Origin: Candidatus Phytoplasma pini | GTDB lineage: Bacteria; Bacillota_I; Bacilli_A; Acholeplasmatales; Acholeplasmataceae | NCBI RefSeq assembly: GCF_007821455.1 | Contig: NZ_VIAE01000001.1 | Coordinates: 1 to 64,000 of the forward strand | Direction of reading: 5' to 3' | Length of the DNA: 64,000 nt | Shown: piece after piece, positions 23,683 through 33,070 of the stretch | Layout: each line of letters starts with the position of its first letter | Position numbering within the stretch: position 1 is the stretch's first letter | The notes under the pieces: model-generated | What the model was told of the DNA's origin: nothing | Database searches by the model: none | What the model saw: the letters and a program-made list of their open reading frames with translations, nothing else | Translations under genes and position numbers: made by a program

Positions 23683-24255
23683 TTATTTTTTTTTAATTAA
23701 AATTTTTGTTAAAACAAAAATCGAACAAAATAAAAAAATAGAACCTAATAAACGCTGAATAAACTTATCAGCTTCAAAACCTTTTCCTAAAAGATAAAAA
23801 CTTAAACTTAAAAAAAATAAATTTAAAAAGAAATAATAAGAAGAAAAAATATTTTTATTATTTTTTAAGTAGCTAATATATAGTTGTATAATACAATGAA
23901 AAATCAAAATATAATAAATTATATAAGTTTTTTTAAACACATCATAAGATCGTAATATCTTTTCATCAGAAGAAAATATATTTATCAATCCTATAACGCT
24001 AAAAACACAAAATTCTAAAAAAAACAAAAATTTAAGAAAACCTTTATTTTTTTTAAAATTAACAAAAACTAACCAATAATTAATAAAAAAAATAAAAATT
24101 CCTAGTAAAAAATTATTAAAATTAAAACTCCCTATTTTAAAACTATCAGCCAAAAAACAAGATAAGGATAATATTGTAAAAAATAAAACCTTAATAATAG
24201 AAAAAATAATTTCTTTATTTCTTTTATTATTATTAATTTCTATTTGTTTTTCCAT
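23683..24255 (-). CDS. Multi-pass membrane protein of unknown function
   Basis: I do not recognise this 190-aa protein. It has about six hydrophobic segments separated by short Lys-rich loops, and both ends are basic (N-terminal [15 protein letters not shown]-terminal LIKKK). It lies between rplT (61 bases upstream) and rpmH (31 bases downstream), all on the minus strand, so it may be expressed with either. The frame is intact and codon use is like its neighbours. Confidence 0.6.
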   Translation of the reverse strand: MEKQIEINNNKRNKEIIFSIIKVLFFTILSLSCFLADSFKIGSFNFNNFLLGIFIFFINYWLVFVNFKKNKGFLKFLFFLEFCVFSVIGLINIFSSDEKILRSYDVFKKTYIIYYILIFHCIIQLYISYLKNNKNIFSSYYFFLNLFFLSLSFYLLGKGFEADKFIQRLLGSIFLFCSIFVLTKILIKKK

Positions 24256-24316
24256 TTTTACACACTCTTAATGAAATATTTAATCCTATTTTTTAATCGC
24301 AAATCATAAAAAAAAA

Positions 24317-24955
24317 TTATTTTCTTTTATATTCTTCTAAAAATTTAATTAAATCTGCTTTTTTGAATTTAGAAATATTTTTGATTTTATATTCTTTTGC
24401 TAATTTTTTTAATTCAGAAAGTAACATTTTATTTAAAATTAAATCTTCTGATTTTTCTTGTTTTTGTATCAATTGATCTTCGACTTTGAATTCATTATTT
24501 TTTTTTATTCGTTGTTCTAAAGAAAAATATTTTTGATTTTCTATATCAATCGCTTCTTTTTTTTGATTTTCTTTTTCTACTAAAATACTATCTTGTTGTA
24601 TTTTTAAATTATTTTTTGCTAAAGATACATAATGACCGAACATTTCTGGTTCTTGCATAGCCATATCAGCTAACATCTTACGATTAACTAAAACCTTAGA
24701 TAAAGAAAGACCATGGATAAAATGAGAATATTTAATATTATGTTCTAAACAACACGCATTAATTCTTATAATCCATAATTTTCTAAAATCTCTTTTTCTT
24801 TGTCTTCTATCTCTATAGCTATATTGCAAAGAACGCATAACTTGTTCATGTGCTGTTTTATAAAGAACGCTTTTAGAACCGAAATATCCTTTAGCTAATT
24901 TTAATATTTTCTTACGACGTTTATGTCTAGCATTTACAAAATTTATTTTTACCAT
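24317..24955 (-). CDS. rplT: Ribosomal protein L20 with C-terminal Rho_N/SAP-like extension
   Basis: Residues 1-118 or so are normal L20: MVKINFVNARHKRRKKILKL, FGSKSVLYKTAHEQVMRSL, YRDRRQRKRDFRKLWIIRIN. L20 is an early 50S assembly protein. The protein then runs to 212 aa, about 95 longer than usual. After a charged linker, residues about 177-210 read LLSELKKLAKEYKIKNISK followed by FKKADLIKFLEEY, which fits the Rho N-terminal/SAP-like nucleic-acid-binding helix-extended-loop-helix pattern. It is last in infC-rpmI-rplT. The extension's role is unknown. Confidence 0.95.
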   Translation of the reverse strand: MVKINFVNARHKRRKKILKLAKGYFGSKSVLYKTAHEQVMRSLQYSYRDRRQRKRDFRKLWIIRINACCLEHNIKYSHFIHGLSLSKVLVNRKMLADMAMQEPEMFGHYVSLAKNNLKIQQDSILVEKENQKKEAIDIENQKYFSLEQRIKKNNEFKVEDQLIQKQEKSEDLILNKMLLSELKKLAKEYKIKNISKFKKADLIKFLEEYKRK

Positions 24956-25004
24956 TTTTTTACTACTTTCTTACTGATAATGAATTAATCCGATATTATT
25001 CAGA

Positions 25005-25199
25005 TTAAAAAAGATATTTAATTCTTTTAACATCTGAAGGATCAACCTTAGTAATACCTCTAAGTTGTCTATTTTGTTTCGTAGTTTTAGAACCGGCTAA
25101 ATGATTTTTATATGCATGTCTTCTTAAAAATTTGCCTGTTCCAGTGATTTTAATTCTTTTTTTTAAACCTCTATGAGTTTTTTTTTTAACTTTCATCAT
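25005..25199 (-). CDS. rpmI: Ribosomal protein L35
   Basis: The 64-aa protein matches L35: KKKTHRGLKKRIKITGTGK, RRHAYKNHLAGSKTTKQ, LRGITKVDPSDVKRIK. It sits between infC and rplT, the universal order, with short gaps of 16 and 49 bases. It is a 50S subunit component. Confidence 0.97.
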   Translation of the reverse strand: MMKVKKKTHRGLKKRIKITGTGKFLRRHAYKNHLAGSKTTKQNRQLRGITKVDPSDVKRIKYLF

Positions 25200-25215
25200 A
25201 AAATAATTTTACCTT

Positions 25216-25791
25216 TTAATTATTTTTTTTAATCTTTGGAGATAGAAAAGCAATCATTTGATTTCCCTCCATTTTTAGTGATGTATCGATAATAGCAATA
25301 TCTTGTACATTTGATATAATTTTGTTCAAAATATATGTTCCTAAATCAGTGTGTTGAATCATTCTTCCTCTAAATATTATAATAATTTTAACTTTATTGT
25401 TTTTAATTAAAAAATTACGTGCTTTTGGAATTTGTGTATTAAATAAATCGTTATCTTGAATATTAGGACTCATACTAATTTTCTTAATAACAATTTGATT
25501 TTGTTTTTTTTTGATTTGTTTTAACTTTTTTTGATGTTGATAACGAAATTTAGAATAATTCATTAAACGTACTACTTTAGGAGAAGAATTAGCGCTTATT
25601 AACAAAGCATCTGTTTCTTTTTCTGAAGATATATTCATTATTAAAGATTTATCAAAAATTCCTAATTTTTCTCCATTTTCATCAATTAATAAATATTCAC
25701 CTTGAGGAATTTTTTCATTATATAAAATATCCATTACTTTATTTTCTTTAAAATTATCTTTATTCTTATTTTTTTTATATTTAATGCTCAA
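25216..25791 (-). CDS. infC: Translation initiation factor IF-3
   Basis: The 191-aa IF-3 has an N-terminal domain (about residues 22-95, with GEKLGIFDKSLI) and a C-terminal domain (about 105-190, with IVIKKISMSPNIQDND, then KVKIIIIFRGRMIQHTDLG). IF-3 binds the 30S subunit, blocks premature 50S joining and checks the start codon. It begins with ATG rather than the rare ATT seen in some bacteria. A hairpin attenuator lies 45 bases upstream, so the operon is probably controlled by L20 feedback. Confidence 0.96.
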   Translation of the reverse strand: MSIKYKKNKNKDNFKENKVMDILYNEKIPQGEYLLIDENGEKLGIFDKSLIMNISSEKETDALLISANSSPKVVRLMNYSKFRYQHQKKLKQIKKKQNQIVIKKISMSPNIQDNDLFNTQIPKARNFLIKNNKVKIIIIFRGRMIQHTDLGTYILNKIISNVQDIAIIDTSLKMEGNQMIAFLSPKIKKNN

Positions 25792-25835
25792 AAAAAACTC
25801 CTTTTAATTAAAAAATTTTTATTTTTTAAAAAAAT

Positions 25836-25862
25836 AAAAAATACTTATAAAAAGTATTTTTT
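25836..25862 (-). terminator. Leader attenuator upstream of infC
   Basis: An 11-bp perfect inverted repeat (25836-25846 with 25852-25862, arm AAAAAATACTT) with a 5-nt loop. On the minus strand it is followed by a U-rich run before the infC ribosome-binding site. It lies between the promoter candidate at about 26.0 kb and the infC start, so it would terminate the leader rather than an upstream gene. Confidence 0.6.
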
Positions 25863-26187
25863 CTCTATTAAATAAAGCATTTATATATACAAAATAATAA
25901 AAAATTATATTATTTGATTATTATATTAATTCATATTAATGTTATATTTGTGCTTCTTAACCCAAAAATTTTTCAAATTAGGTAAATTTTTCAGGTAGTC
26001 AAGAGAAAAAATCCCTTTTCATTTTCACATATTTTTGTTAAACAAAATTCTTAAATCCCAAAATAACTACATTCTTAATTATACAGCAAAAACATAAATT
26101 TTCAATTTTAAATATTTTTTATATAGCTAATTATATAAATAAATTAATATTTGAAAATAAAATTTTTATATAAAATCCAAAATATCT
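25863..26187 (-). promoter_or_regulatory. infC-rpmI-rplT promoter and leader
   Basis: On the minus strand TTGACT (25997-26002), a 16-bp spacer and TAATTT (25975-25980) make a plausible sigma-70-type promoter. The leader that follows begins near a GGGTTAAGAAGCAC block, one of the few GC-containing stretches here, and runs about 180 nt to the attenuator hairpin. In Firmicutes this operon is controlled by L20 binding its leader; that this RNA does the same is inference. Confidence 0.5.
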
Positions 26188-29100
26188 TTATTTATTCTTA
26201 GAAGAGCGTGAAAATTTTATTGAAAAAAATACAAATAATACAAATAATACAAAAAAATAGAAATTATCTAAAATATATGAAATGAATTTATTTTGATTAT
26301 CAATATTTTCTGCTTTATATCTTTTAACAAATGATAATATTTTTTCATTTATTTTTTCATTTGTTGCATTATCTTTTTCTAATTCTTTTTTTGCTATAAA
26401 TAAAGCAGATTTTTTGATAAATTCTATCTCTTGTGTATCTATTTTTTGATCTAAAAAATTATCTATAAAAAAATATTTATGAACAATATCAAATATTTCT
26501 TCTTTAAATTTTATTTCGAATTTTTCGATATAATCGTTAATATATTTTTGAATTTGTTCTTTAATATTATTTAAATTGATCTCTCCATAAAATAATTCTT
26601 GCTTTAATTTTTCTTTAACAGTATTTTTAAATTTTTCTTTTTCGAGAAAAGGCAATGATATTTCTAATTTTGTATATATGGGTAAAAAAAATTCTAAATT
26701 AAAAATATCTTCTATTTCTTTTTCTTTTTGTTGTTCTATTTCTGTTTCAATTATTGAATAAGAAGGCGGTACTTTGCTAAATTCTATGTTTTCTTTTAAT
26801 CGAGTATAAACTTTGTCTTTGATTCGATTTTTAATTTTTTTTATTTCAATTTCAGAAAATACTTTTTTATTAAAAAATATTTTTTCATCAATTAAATTTT
26901 GTATTTTTTGTTTTAATAACATATTTGGATATTGTAAAGATTTTGGTTTCATTTTGTTGCAAATTTTATCTTTTAAATTTTCTATAGAATAAATTTTATT
27001 TTCGCTATCAAGAAAACTAAAATCCACTTCACTAGAAATATTTTGTTTAATCATGTTTGAATGCCCATCATCAACTATATAATTAGATGAAATAATTGCT
27101 AAAAAAATATTTTCACATAAATTTTTTTTAATTTGATCGATATAATTCAAAATATTTTTTTCAATATCTAATTTATTATTGTCGATTTTATAATAAAAAT
27201 CAGATATTTTTGAATTAAAATTTTTATCAAATTGCAAAAAAGGATATTTAAAAATAATTTCATTTTTAAATTTTTCGGATATTGTTTTATTATATTCTAT
27301 TTTATTTATATCCCATATAAAATAAATTAGTTTAATTTTTTTATCTAAAGCTATTTGTAAAACTTCTTCTAAAGTTTTAATATTTTCTATATTTAAACTA
27401 GAATATGATTTTTCATCATTTGTATTCATATTCGATGAAGGATATTCAAAATAAAATCCTAATAGTCTTTCTGGAAAAGGATTTTCAGAATTATAAAAAG
27501 CTTTAATTTTGTCTTTATCTAAACTAAAACTGATTTGTTTTCTTTCTTGATTAACATCATTAAAAAAAAATTGATTTGATAAAATATTGGGGCGAAAAAT
27601 AAATTCAAAATATTTTTTTTCTTTATCATTTAATTGGCTATCTTTAAATAAATGTTTAATAGATATTTTTTTATATTGTTTAGTAGAAAATAATTCATCC
27701 AATTCATGTTTCTTATGTTCATGATTTCCCCAATCAAAATAAATATTCTCATTTATTATTTCAAAAGCAAATTTTAAATCTATAGGTAAAATATTTAAAT
27801 GTTGAAAACTTTGTTCTTGTTGTTCTTGATTATGGCGTTCTATAGCTATCTCGGCTGCTTTTTCTAATAATAAAACTATTTTACGCGGTGTTTTGAAAAA
27901 TTCTTTTGGCGAATCATTAATTTGTTCTGCGATTTGATCTAGATATTGAAAAGATCTTATATCTAATCGATATTTGCTAGCAAACATTTTTAAAAAAATA
28001 TTAATTTCCTCTTTTTTTAATATATCTATTTTAATGTGAGTGTCAAAACGGCTTATAATAGCAGGATCTATCATATTCTTATAATTAGTAGTAGCTATAA
28101 TGAAAACTGGTTTTTTTGGATCGGTATAAATTCCATCTATTTGAGATAAAAAAGATGTTACGTTATTTCCATGATCAGAACTTACATGATCAGAAATACG
28201 TTGCTTAAAAATATTTTCACATTCATCAATTAACACAACACAAGGTGAATGTTTTCTAGCTTCTTCAAAAAGACTTTCGATTATTCTTGAACCTTCGCCT
28301 ACATATTTTTGTGAAAAATCAGATGATGTTACAGAAAAAAAGGGAAGTTCAGATTCTTTTGCAAAAACTTGTGCTAAAAAAGTTTTTCCTGTTCCTGGTG
28401 GTCCATATAATAAAATTCCTTTGGGACTTTTTTTTACACCTATTTGTTTGTATAATTCCGGTTGTTTAAGACGTTTTAAAATTTGTTTTAATTGTTTAAC
28501 TTCTGATTCCATTCCGATAACATCTTTAAATGAGCTAAAATCATCTGTTTTCTTTAAAAATTTAGCATTAATGTTTTTTTTATTTTCATCCATTATTGTT
28601 GTTTTTTTTAATTTTTCTTCATCTTCATTTTTTGATTTTTGTTCTTCCAAATATTTGATTAATTGATTATAATTATTATCGTTTTTGACAAGAATATCTC
28701 CTAAGCGTTCTGTATTTTGCGTTAAAATTTTGTCAAAAGCAGACATCATTATCGGATATACACCTGTTGTCAAAAAATTATTTTCAGATGATAAATTTAA
28801 AATTTTGTTTTTGCTTTCGTCTAGTTCAACACGAACATCTTTTAAAGCATCTTCTTTATTTTTTAAAAGAGTCGTTAATGCTTGTTTGTCTTCGATCGAC
28901 ACTCTTCTTAAATTATTAATTTGATTCTTTTGTTCTGTTAATCGTATTTCTAAATTATTCGATTTTTTTTGTTCTTCTTCGATGTTTTGTCTTGCTGTTG
29001 TTAATTCTTGATTAAGCGAAACAATATTTATATTTAAACTTTCAATTTCTTTGTTTAATATCTGTTTCGTTTTTTCAGATAAATTTTTATTCTCGTTTAA

Positions 29101-29925
29101 TTCTCTTTGTTTGTCATTTAAATCTTTTTTTATGTTGGTCAAATTTTGTTCTAAATCCAAAACTACTCTTTTTAAAGATTTTGATTCGTTGCCTAATTTT
29201 TCTAAATCATTTTGAAATTGTTGAATAATTGATTCTTTTTCTTGAATAATATTATTATAATTTTTAATTAATTTTTCTAAATTTTGAATTCTTTGTTTTA
29301 ATTCATCCAAAATTTGTTTTTTATTTGATTCATTCAGATTTTTTTGATTTTCGTTTGTTTGAATTTGTTTTTGTAAATTCTCGATTTCTTCAAAACAATC
29401 AATTAAAAAATTAATATATTTTTTGGAAACAAATGATATATTAGCTGGCGACCATGAATTTTTCCAATAATTTCCTTGAATACCGATAAAATTTTTGCTT
29501 TTATGCCATAAATATTTTTGATAATTAGCGAAATCTATTGTATTTCCCGGAAAAACAAAAACATATTCCTGAGGTTTATATACAACTGTAGAAAAAGAAT
29601 CTTTTAAATTATTAAACATATCGTGTTGATCTAAAAACAATATACAATTAATTAAATCATCTGATGACTTAGTTTCAATTTTTAAAAATTCATTTTTAAA
29701 TTCTTCTACAATTACTTTTAAAACTTTCATCAGTAATTTTTCGTTATTTTTTAATTGCGGAAAGGATTTTTTTAATTTAACAACAGAAGGAGATTGAGAA
29801 TTTTGTAATAAATTTATATTTTGTACAATTGAAGCTTTAATAATTTTTGAAAAATTTAAAACAAATAATAAAATAAACATTAATATAAAAAATACAACAA
29901 CATTGATTTTTAGTATAATTTTCAA
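26188..29925 (-). CDS. Membrane-anchored AAA+ ATPase with coiled coil, no protease domain
   Basis: A 1245-aa protein. An N-terminal membrane segment (residues 8-25) is followed by a coiled coil (about 185-385, heptad-like, Glu/Lys/Asn/Gln-rich). One AAA+ module (about 470-700) has Walker A GPPGTGKT (508-515), Walker B VVLIDECENIF (near 562-572), sensor 1 FIIATTN and an Arg-finger ISRFD. A long charged C-terminal region ends in a second membrane segment (YFFVLFVLFVFFSIKF) and a basic tail. The ATPase core resembles FtsH, but no HEXXH zinc protease motif is present. Phytoplasmas are known to encode large AAA+ proteins of this type, some proposed as virulence-associated. Substrate and topology are unknown. 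It is flanked by large gaps. Confidence 0.85.
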   Translation of the reverse strand: MKIILKINVVVFFILMFILLFVLNFSKIIKASIVQNINLLQNSQSPSVVKLKKSFPQLKNNEKLLMKVLKVIVEEFKNEFLKIETKSSDDLINCILFLDQHDMFNNLKDSFSTVVYKPQEYVFVFPGNTIDFANYQKYLWHKSKNFIGIQGNYWKNSWSPANISFVSKKYINFLIDCFEEIENLQKQIQTNENQKNLNESNKKQILDELKQRIQNLEKLIKNYNNIIQEKESIIQQFQNDLEKLGNESKSLKRVVLDLEQNLTNIKKDLNDKQRELNENKNLSEKTKQILNKEIESLNINIVSLNQELTTARQNIEEEQKKSNNLEIRLTEQKNQINNLRRVSIEDKQALTTLLKNKEDALKDVRVELDESKNKILNLSSENNFLTTGVYPIMMSAFDKILTQNTERLGDILVKNDNNYNQLIKYLEEQKSKNEDEEKLKKTTIMDENKKNINAKFLKKTDDFSSFKDVIGMESEVKQLKQILKRLKQPELYKQIGVKKSPKGILLYGPPGTGKTFLAQVFAKESELPFFSVTSSDFSQKYVGEGSRIIESLFEEARKHSPCVVLIDECENIFKQRISDHVSSDHGNNVTSFLSQIDGIYTDPKKPVFIIATTNYKNMIDPAIISRFDTHIKIDILKKEEINIFLKMFASKYRLDIRSFQYLDQIAEQINDSPKEFFKTPRKIVLLLEKAAEIAIERHNQEQQEQSFQHLNILPIDLKFAFEIINENIYFDWGNHEHKKHELDELFSTKQYKKISIKHLFKDSQLNDKEKKYFEFIFRPNILSNQFFFNDVNQERKQISFSLDKDKIKAFYNSENPFPERLLGFYFEYPSSNMNTNDEKSYSSLNIENIKTLEEVLQIALDKKIKLIYFIWDINKIEYNKTISEKFKNEIIFKYPFLQFDKNFNSKISDFYYKIDNNKLDIEKNILNYIDQIKKNLCENIFLAIISSNYIVDDGHSNMIKQNISSEVDFSFLDSENKIYSIENLKDKICNKMKPKSLQYPNMLLKQKIQNLIDEKIFFNKKVFSEIEIKKIKNRIKDKVYTRLKENIEFSKVPPSYSIIETEIEQQKEKEIEDIFNLEFFLPIYTKLEISLPFLEKEKFKNTVKEKLKQELFYGEINLNNIKEQIQKYINDYIEKFEIKFKEEIFDIVHKYFFIDNFLDQKIDTQEIEFIKKSALFIAKKELEKDNATNEKINEKILSFVKRYKAENIDNQNKFISYILDNFYFFVLFVLFVFFSIKFSRSSKNK

Positions 29926-30560
29926 TTTTAATAAAAAACTTTCTAAAAAAATTAAATAATTTTTAAAAATTATTTAATTTTATACCCAACTTAAATAAAT
30001 ATGAAAAATTTTTATAAAAAATTATAAAAAAATATTTTTTCTTAATAATTATTAAATAATTAGAACGATAATCCATTTTAATATAAAAAAATTTTCATTC
30101 GATAATTAAATTTAAAATCCTTAAAAATTTTATTTATTTTTTGAAAAATCATTTAATATTTTTCAAAAAACTTACTAAGTAACCTTATTTTAACAAAAAA
30201 AGAAATAAAATATCAACTTTTTTTATTTCTTTTTTTAAAAAATTCTTTTAAATGAAAAAAAATTTTGTCCTTATTAAGGGAAATCTCATTTTTAAAAATA
30301 ATTTGTTTAACTTTTTTTATTTTGAAATATTAGTTTGCAATTATTCAAAATAAAATCAAATAATATTGAAAATTAATTTTAAAAATCTTCTTATTATTTA
30401 AATTTTCTTAATAAGAAATAAAATATTTTATCAAAAATAAATTAAAAAATAACTTTTTTTAAATAATTTAATTATTTTATAAAAAATATCGAATTCGGTA
30501 AAAAATTCCTCAAATTATTAAAAATATAAATACTTTGCAAGTATATTCAACAGATTATAA
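29926..30560. other. 635-bp AT-rich gap with a strong hairpin
   Basis: No gene is visible on either strand. It contains a perfect 16-bp inverted repeat (30195-30210 with 30221-30236) and a 9-bp one (30388-30396 with 30409-30417). It also holds the promoter region of the AAA+ ATPase gene. Confidence 0.5.
30195..30236. terminator. 16-bp perfect hairpin, possible bidirectional terminator
   Basis: AAAAAAAGAAATAAAA pairs exactly with TTTTATTTCTTTTTTT across a 10-nt loop. The arm ends supply A and T runs on both strands. It could end transcription from adk about 325 bases away, or shield the ATPase gene. Confidence 0.45.
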
Positions 30561-31217
30561 TTATCTCAATACTTTTAAAATTAAATTTGTTATGAATTGA
30601 ATAGATGTTTTTGTATTATATTCGTCTACTTTAATTTCTAAAAGTTTATTTATTTTTCTATAATATTCGACTAAAGGAAAAGTTTCTTTTTCATAAATAG
30701 ATAAACGTTTCATAAAAGTCTCGATATTATCATCTTTTCTTTGAATTAAAAGAACACCGTCATTATCACAAAAATTATTTTTGAAAGGTGGTTTTGTTTC
30801 TTTATGATAAATTTCATGACATTGAGGACAAATAATTCTGCCTAAAATTCTTTTTTTTAAAAATTCTATTTTAGAATTAAAATAAATTACTTTTGTTAAA
30901 ATAATTTTTTTATTTTCAAATTCTTGAGATAAAAAAAAAGATTGAGATAAATTACGCGGATAACCATCTAAAATAAAACCATTAGAAATATCAATTTGTG
31001 ATAAATATTGACTTATCATTTTATTCGTAATCTCATTAGGCACTAAAAGACCTTTATCAATAAAATCACAGATTATTTTACCTAAAGGAGTTTTATTTTC
31101 TAAATTTTTCCTAAAAATATCACCTATAGAAATATGAGGGATTTTAAAATATTTAGATAATATAGAAGATTGCGTACCTTTTCCAGTAGCAGGAGGACCT
31201 ATTAATATTAAATTCAC
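30561..31217 (-). CDS. adk: Adenylate kinase
   Basis: The 218-aa long-form enzyme has P-loop GPPATGKGTQ (residues 7-16), the DGYPRNL NMP-binding motif, and a LID domain with metal ligands CPQC (near 129-132) and CDND, a Cys-Cys-Cys-Asp site typical of Gram-positive enzymes. It interconverts ATP, AMP and ADP, which is important in a phytoplasma dependent on host nucleotides. Here it stands away from the secY operon where it often sits. Confidence 0.96.
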   Translation of the reverse strand: MNLILIGPPATGKGTQSSILSKYFKIPHISIGDIFRKNLENKTPLGKIICDFIDKGLLVPNEITNKMISQYLSQIDISNGFILDGYPRNLSQSFFLSQEFENKKIILTKVIYFNSKIEFLKKRILGRIICPQCHEIYHKETKPPFKNNFCDNDGVLLIQRKDDNIETFMKRLSIYEKETFPLVEYYRKINKLLEIKVDEYNTKTSIQFITNLILKVLR

Positions 31218-31592
31218 TTTTCTTTATATATTTTTACCTTTCTTTTTACCTTGTAAAAATCATTTTTTTAAGGTAATTCTCAAGATTTTTATAAATTTTA
31301 TTTTTTAAATATAAAAAAAATATTGCTTATTCTCTATTCTATTATTTATCCTTTATTTAAAATAAAATTAATAATGTTAAAAAATAAACAACAATGAATA
31401 ATGAATCCAAATCCAAAAGAACGAATCCAAAATTAATAATTATAACGAACTCACAAAAAACATACCTAATACTTATATCATATATATATAAAAATTTCAA
31501 TAGTTGAAATAAAGAATTAAAGAGATAATTTAAAAAATCATTTTTTTTTTTTTTTTTTCAAAAAACACTAAATATCATAAAACAATAATATA
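31218..31592. other. 375-bp gap between tpiA and adk with an 18-T run
   Basis: No gene is seen. A homopolymer of 18 T occupies 31541-31558. On the minus strand, which both neighbours use, this is an A run, so it is not a terminator tail for tpiA. Confidence 0.5.
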
Positions 31593-32363
31593 TTACAATA
31601 AATAATTTTTATTAGTTGCTATTTTAGTAAAATACAAAAAATCTTCTACTTTTAAAGAGCTTTTTCCAGCTAAAATACCATCAATTTCTTCTTGTTTTAA
31701 AAATGAATCGATATTTTTAATATTTATAGAACCTCCATAAATAATTCTAATTTTTTGAGATATTTCTAACGAAAATTTAAAAGCAATTTGTTCTCTAATA
31801 TATTTTATAATATCATTAGCCTCTTGTGGAAACATATTTATTCCTGTGCCAATTGCCCATATAGGTTCATAAGCAAAAATAATTTTTTTAATCAAAGATA
31901 TGTTAACATTTTTAAAAATTTTTTCTAATTGGTTTTTTAAAAGTATTTTGTTTTTTTCTTTATCTGCACTTTCGTTATCTCCGCCCAAACAAATAATTGG
32001 ATGAATTGAATAAGATAAAACAGATAATAATTTTAAATTAACAATTTCATCCGTTTCGCCAAAAAATTTTTTTCTTTCGCTATGCCCTAATAAGACATAT
32101 TTAACTCCTAAAGAAACTAAATTTAAAGGTGAAATTTCACCAGTATAAGGTCCTTCTTCAAGATAAAAAACATTTTGTGCGCCAATTCTTAAATTTTCTC
32201 CTTCTATTTTAGTTAAAGTATCTAATAAAGTTATTTGAGGAAAAATAACTGTATCCACTATATTTTTATCAGGAACCATGTTATTAATTTTAAAAACAAA
32301 ATCTAAAGCCTCATCTTTACATTTATACATTTTCCAATTACCAGCGATAATAATTTTTCTCAT
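31593..32363 (-). CDS. tpiA: Triosephosphate isomerase
   Basis: The 256-aa TIM barrel has AGNWKMYK with catalytic Lys11, LGHSERKKFFGE with the catalytic His, YEPIWAIGTG with the catalytic Glu, and the C-terminal phosphate-binding IIYGGSINIKNI and DGILAGKSSL. It interconverts dihydroxyacetone phosphate and glyceraldehyde 3-phosphate in glycolysis. It is 41 bases downstream of the HTH-cupin regulator and may be co-transcribed with it. Confidence 0.97.
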   Translation of the reverse strand: MRKIIIAGNWKMYKCKDEALDFVFKINNMVPDKNIVDTVIFPQITLLDTLTKIEGENLRIGAQNVFYLEEGPYTGEISPLNLVSLGVKYVLLGHSERKKFFGETDEIVNLKLLSVLSYSIHPIICLGGDNESADKEKNKILLKNQLEKIFKNVNISLIKKIIFAYEPIWAIGTGINMFPQEANDIIKYIREQIAFKFSLEISQKIRIIYGGSINIKNIDSFLKQEEIDGILAGKSSLKVEDFLYFTKIATNKNYLL

Positions 32364-32404
32364 TCTGAACTCCTTATGATATATAATATGTATATATTTA
32401 AAAA

Positions 32405-32950
32405 TTAATCTACTGAAGAGGGCGATATTACCTTTAAAATCTTAACCATTTTTTTATTATTATGATTTGATAAATAATATTCTTTATTCGTAGATAAATA
32501 AAAAGTTTCGCCTTCTTTTACAAAAAATTGATATTGATTTAAAAATAAATTTACTTCTCCTTCTAGAACTAAACAAAAAACATCACTAACATTTGGCCTT
32601 TCGATCGTTGTTTGACCGTATGGTTCTATTTCGATAATCATCGGCTCCATATTATATTTAAGAACTTGTGGAAAAAGAAAATATGTGATATGTTTTAATT
32701 CTTTATTACTAATAGATGAAAAATCTTTTTTTTGCGAAATTAATTCTATATTATTTACTTGTTTAAAAAAATCCGAAATAGATATTTTAAAAATTTGTAA
32801 TAAAGAAAACAAAACTTTTAAAGAAGGAGAAATTAAATTATTTTCAATTTGTGAAATATAACCACTTGTAACTTTTACACGTTCGGCTAATTCTTTTTGA
32901 GTTAATTGTTTTTTCAATCGTAAATATTTAATTTGAAAGCCTATATTCAT
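32405..32950 (-). CDS. XRE-type transcriptional regulator with cupin domain
   Basis: The 181-aa protein has an N-terminal helix-turn-helix (residues 4-60; LRLKKQLTQKELAERVKVTS, then GYISQIENN) and a C-terminal cupin-like barrel (about 100-175; VSDVFCLVLEGEVNLFLN, EGETFYLSTNKEYYLSN). Proteins of this design bind DNA and sense a small ligand in the cupin. It precedes tpiA on the same strand. Few regulators survive in phytoplasmas, so its retention suggests a needed metabolic switch. Target and ligand are unknown. Confidence 0.88.
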   Translation of the reverse strand: MNIGFQIKYLRLKKQLTQKELAERVKVTSGYISQIENNLISPSLKVLFSLLQIFKISISDFFKQVNNIELISQKKDFSSISNKELKHITYFLFPQVLKYNMEPMIIEIEPYGQTTIERPNVSDVFCLVLEGEVNLFLNQYQFFVKEGETFYLSTNKEYYLSNHNNKKMVKILKVISPSSVD

Positions 32951-33070
32951 TATTTAATTGCCTCAATAAGTAAATTAAATCTATCTTTTATATTCTAAAA
33001 TAAAAATTAATCATATACATTTTATTTTTGAATTATTCAATAATTGAATAACATATAAATTTTTATATAT

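Noticed and set aside
23514-23696. A 60-codon plus-strand frame
   Set aside because: It is the shadow of rpmH (L34), which reads perfectly on the minus strand.
23517-24255. Replication origin next to rpmH-rnpA
   Set aside because: No dnaA gene and no cluster of DnaA boxes (TTATCCACA type) is visible upstream of rpmH.
31541-31558. T18 as a terminator for tpiA
   Set aside because: It is on the wrong strand for the minus-strand gene and has no stem before it.
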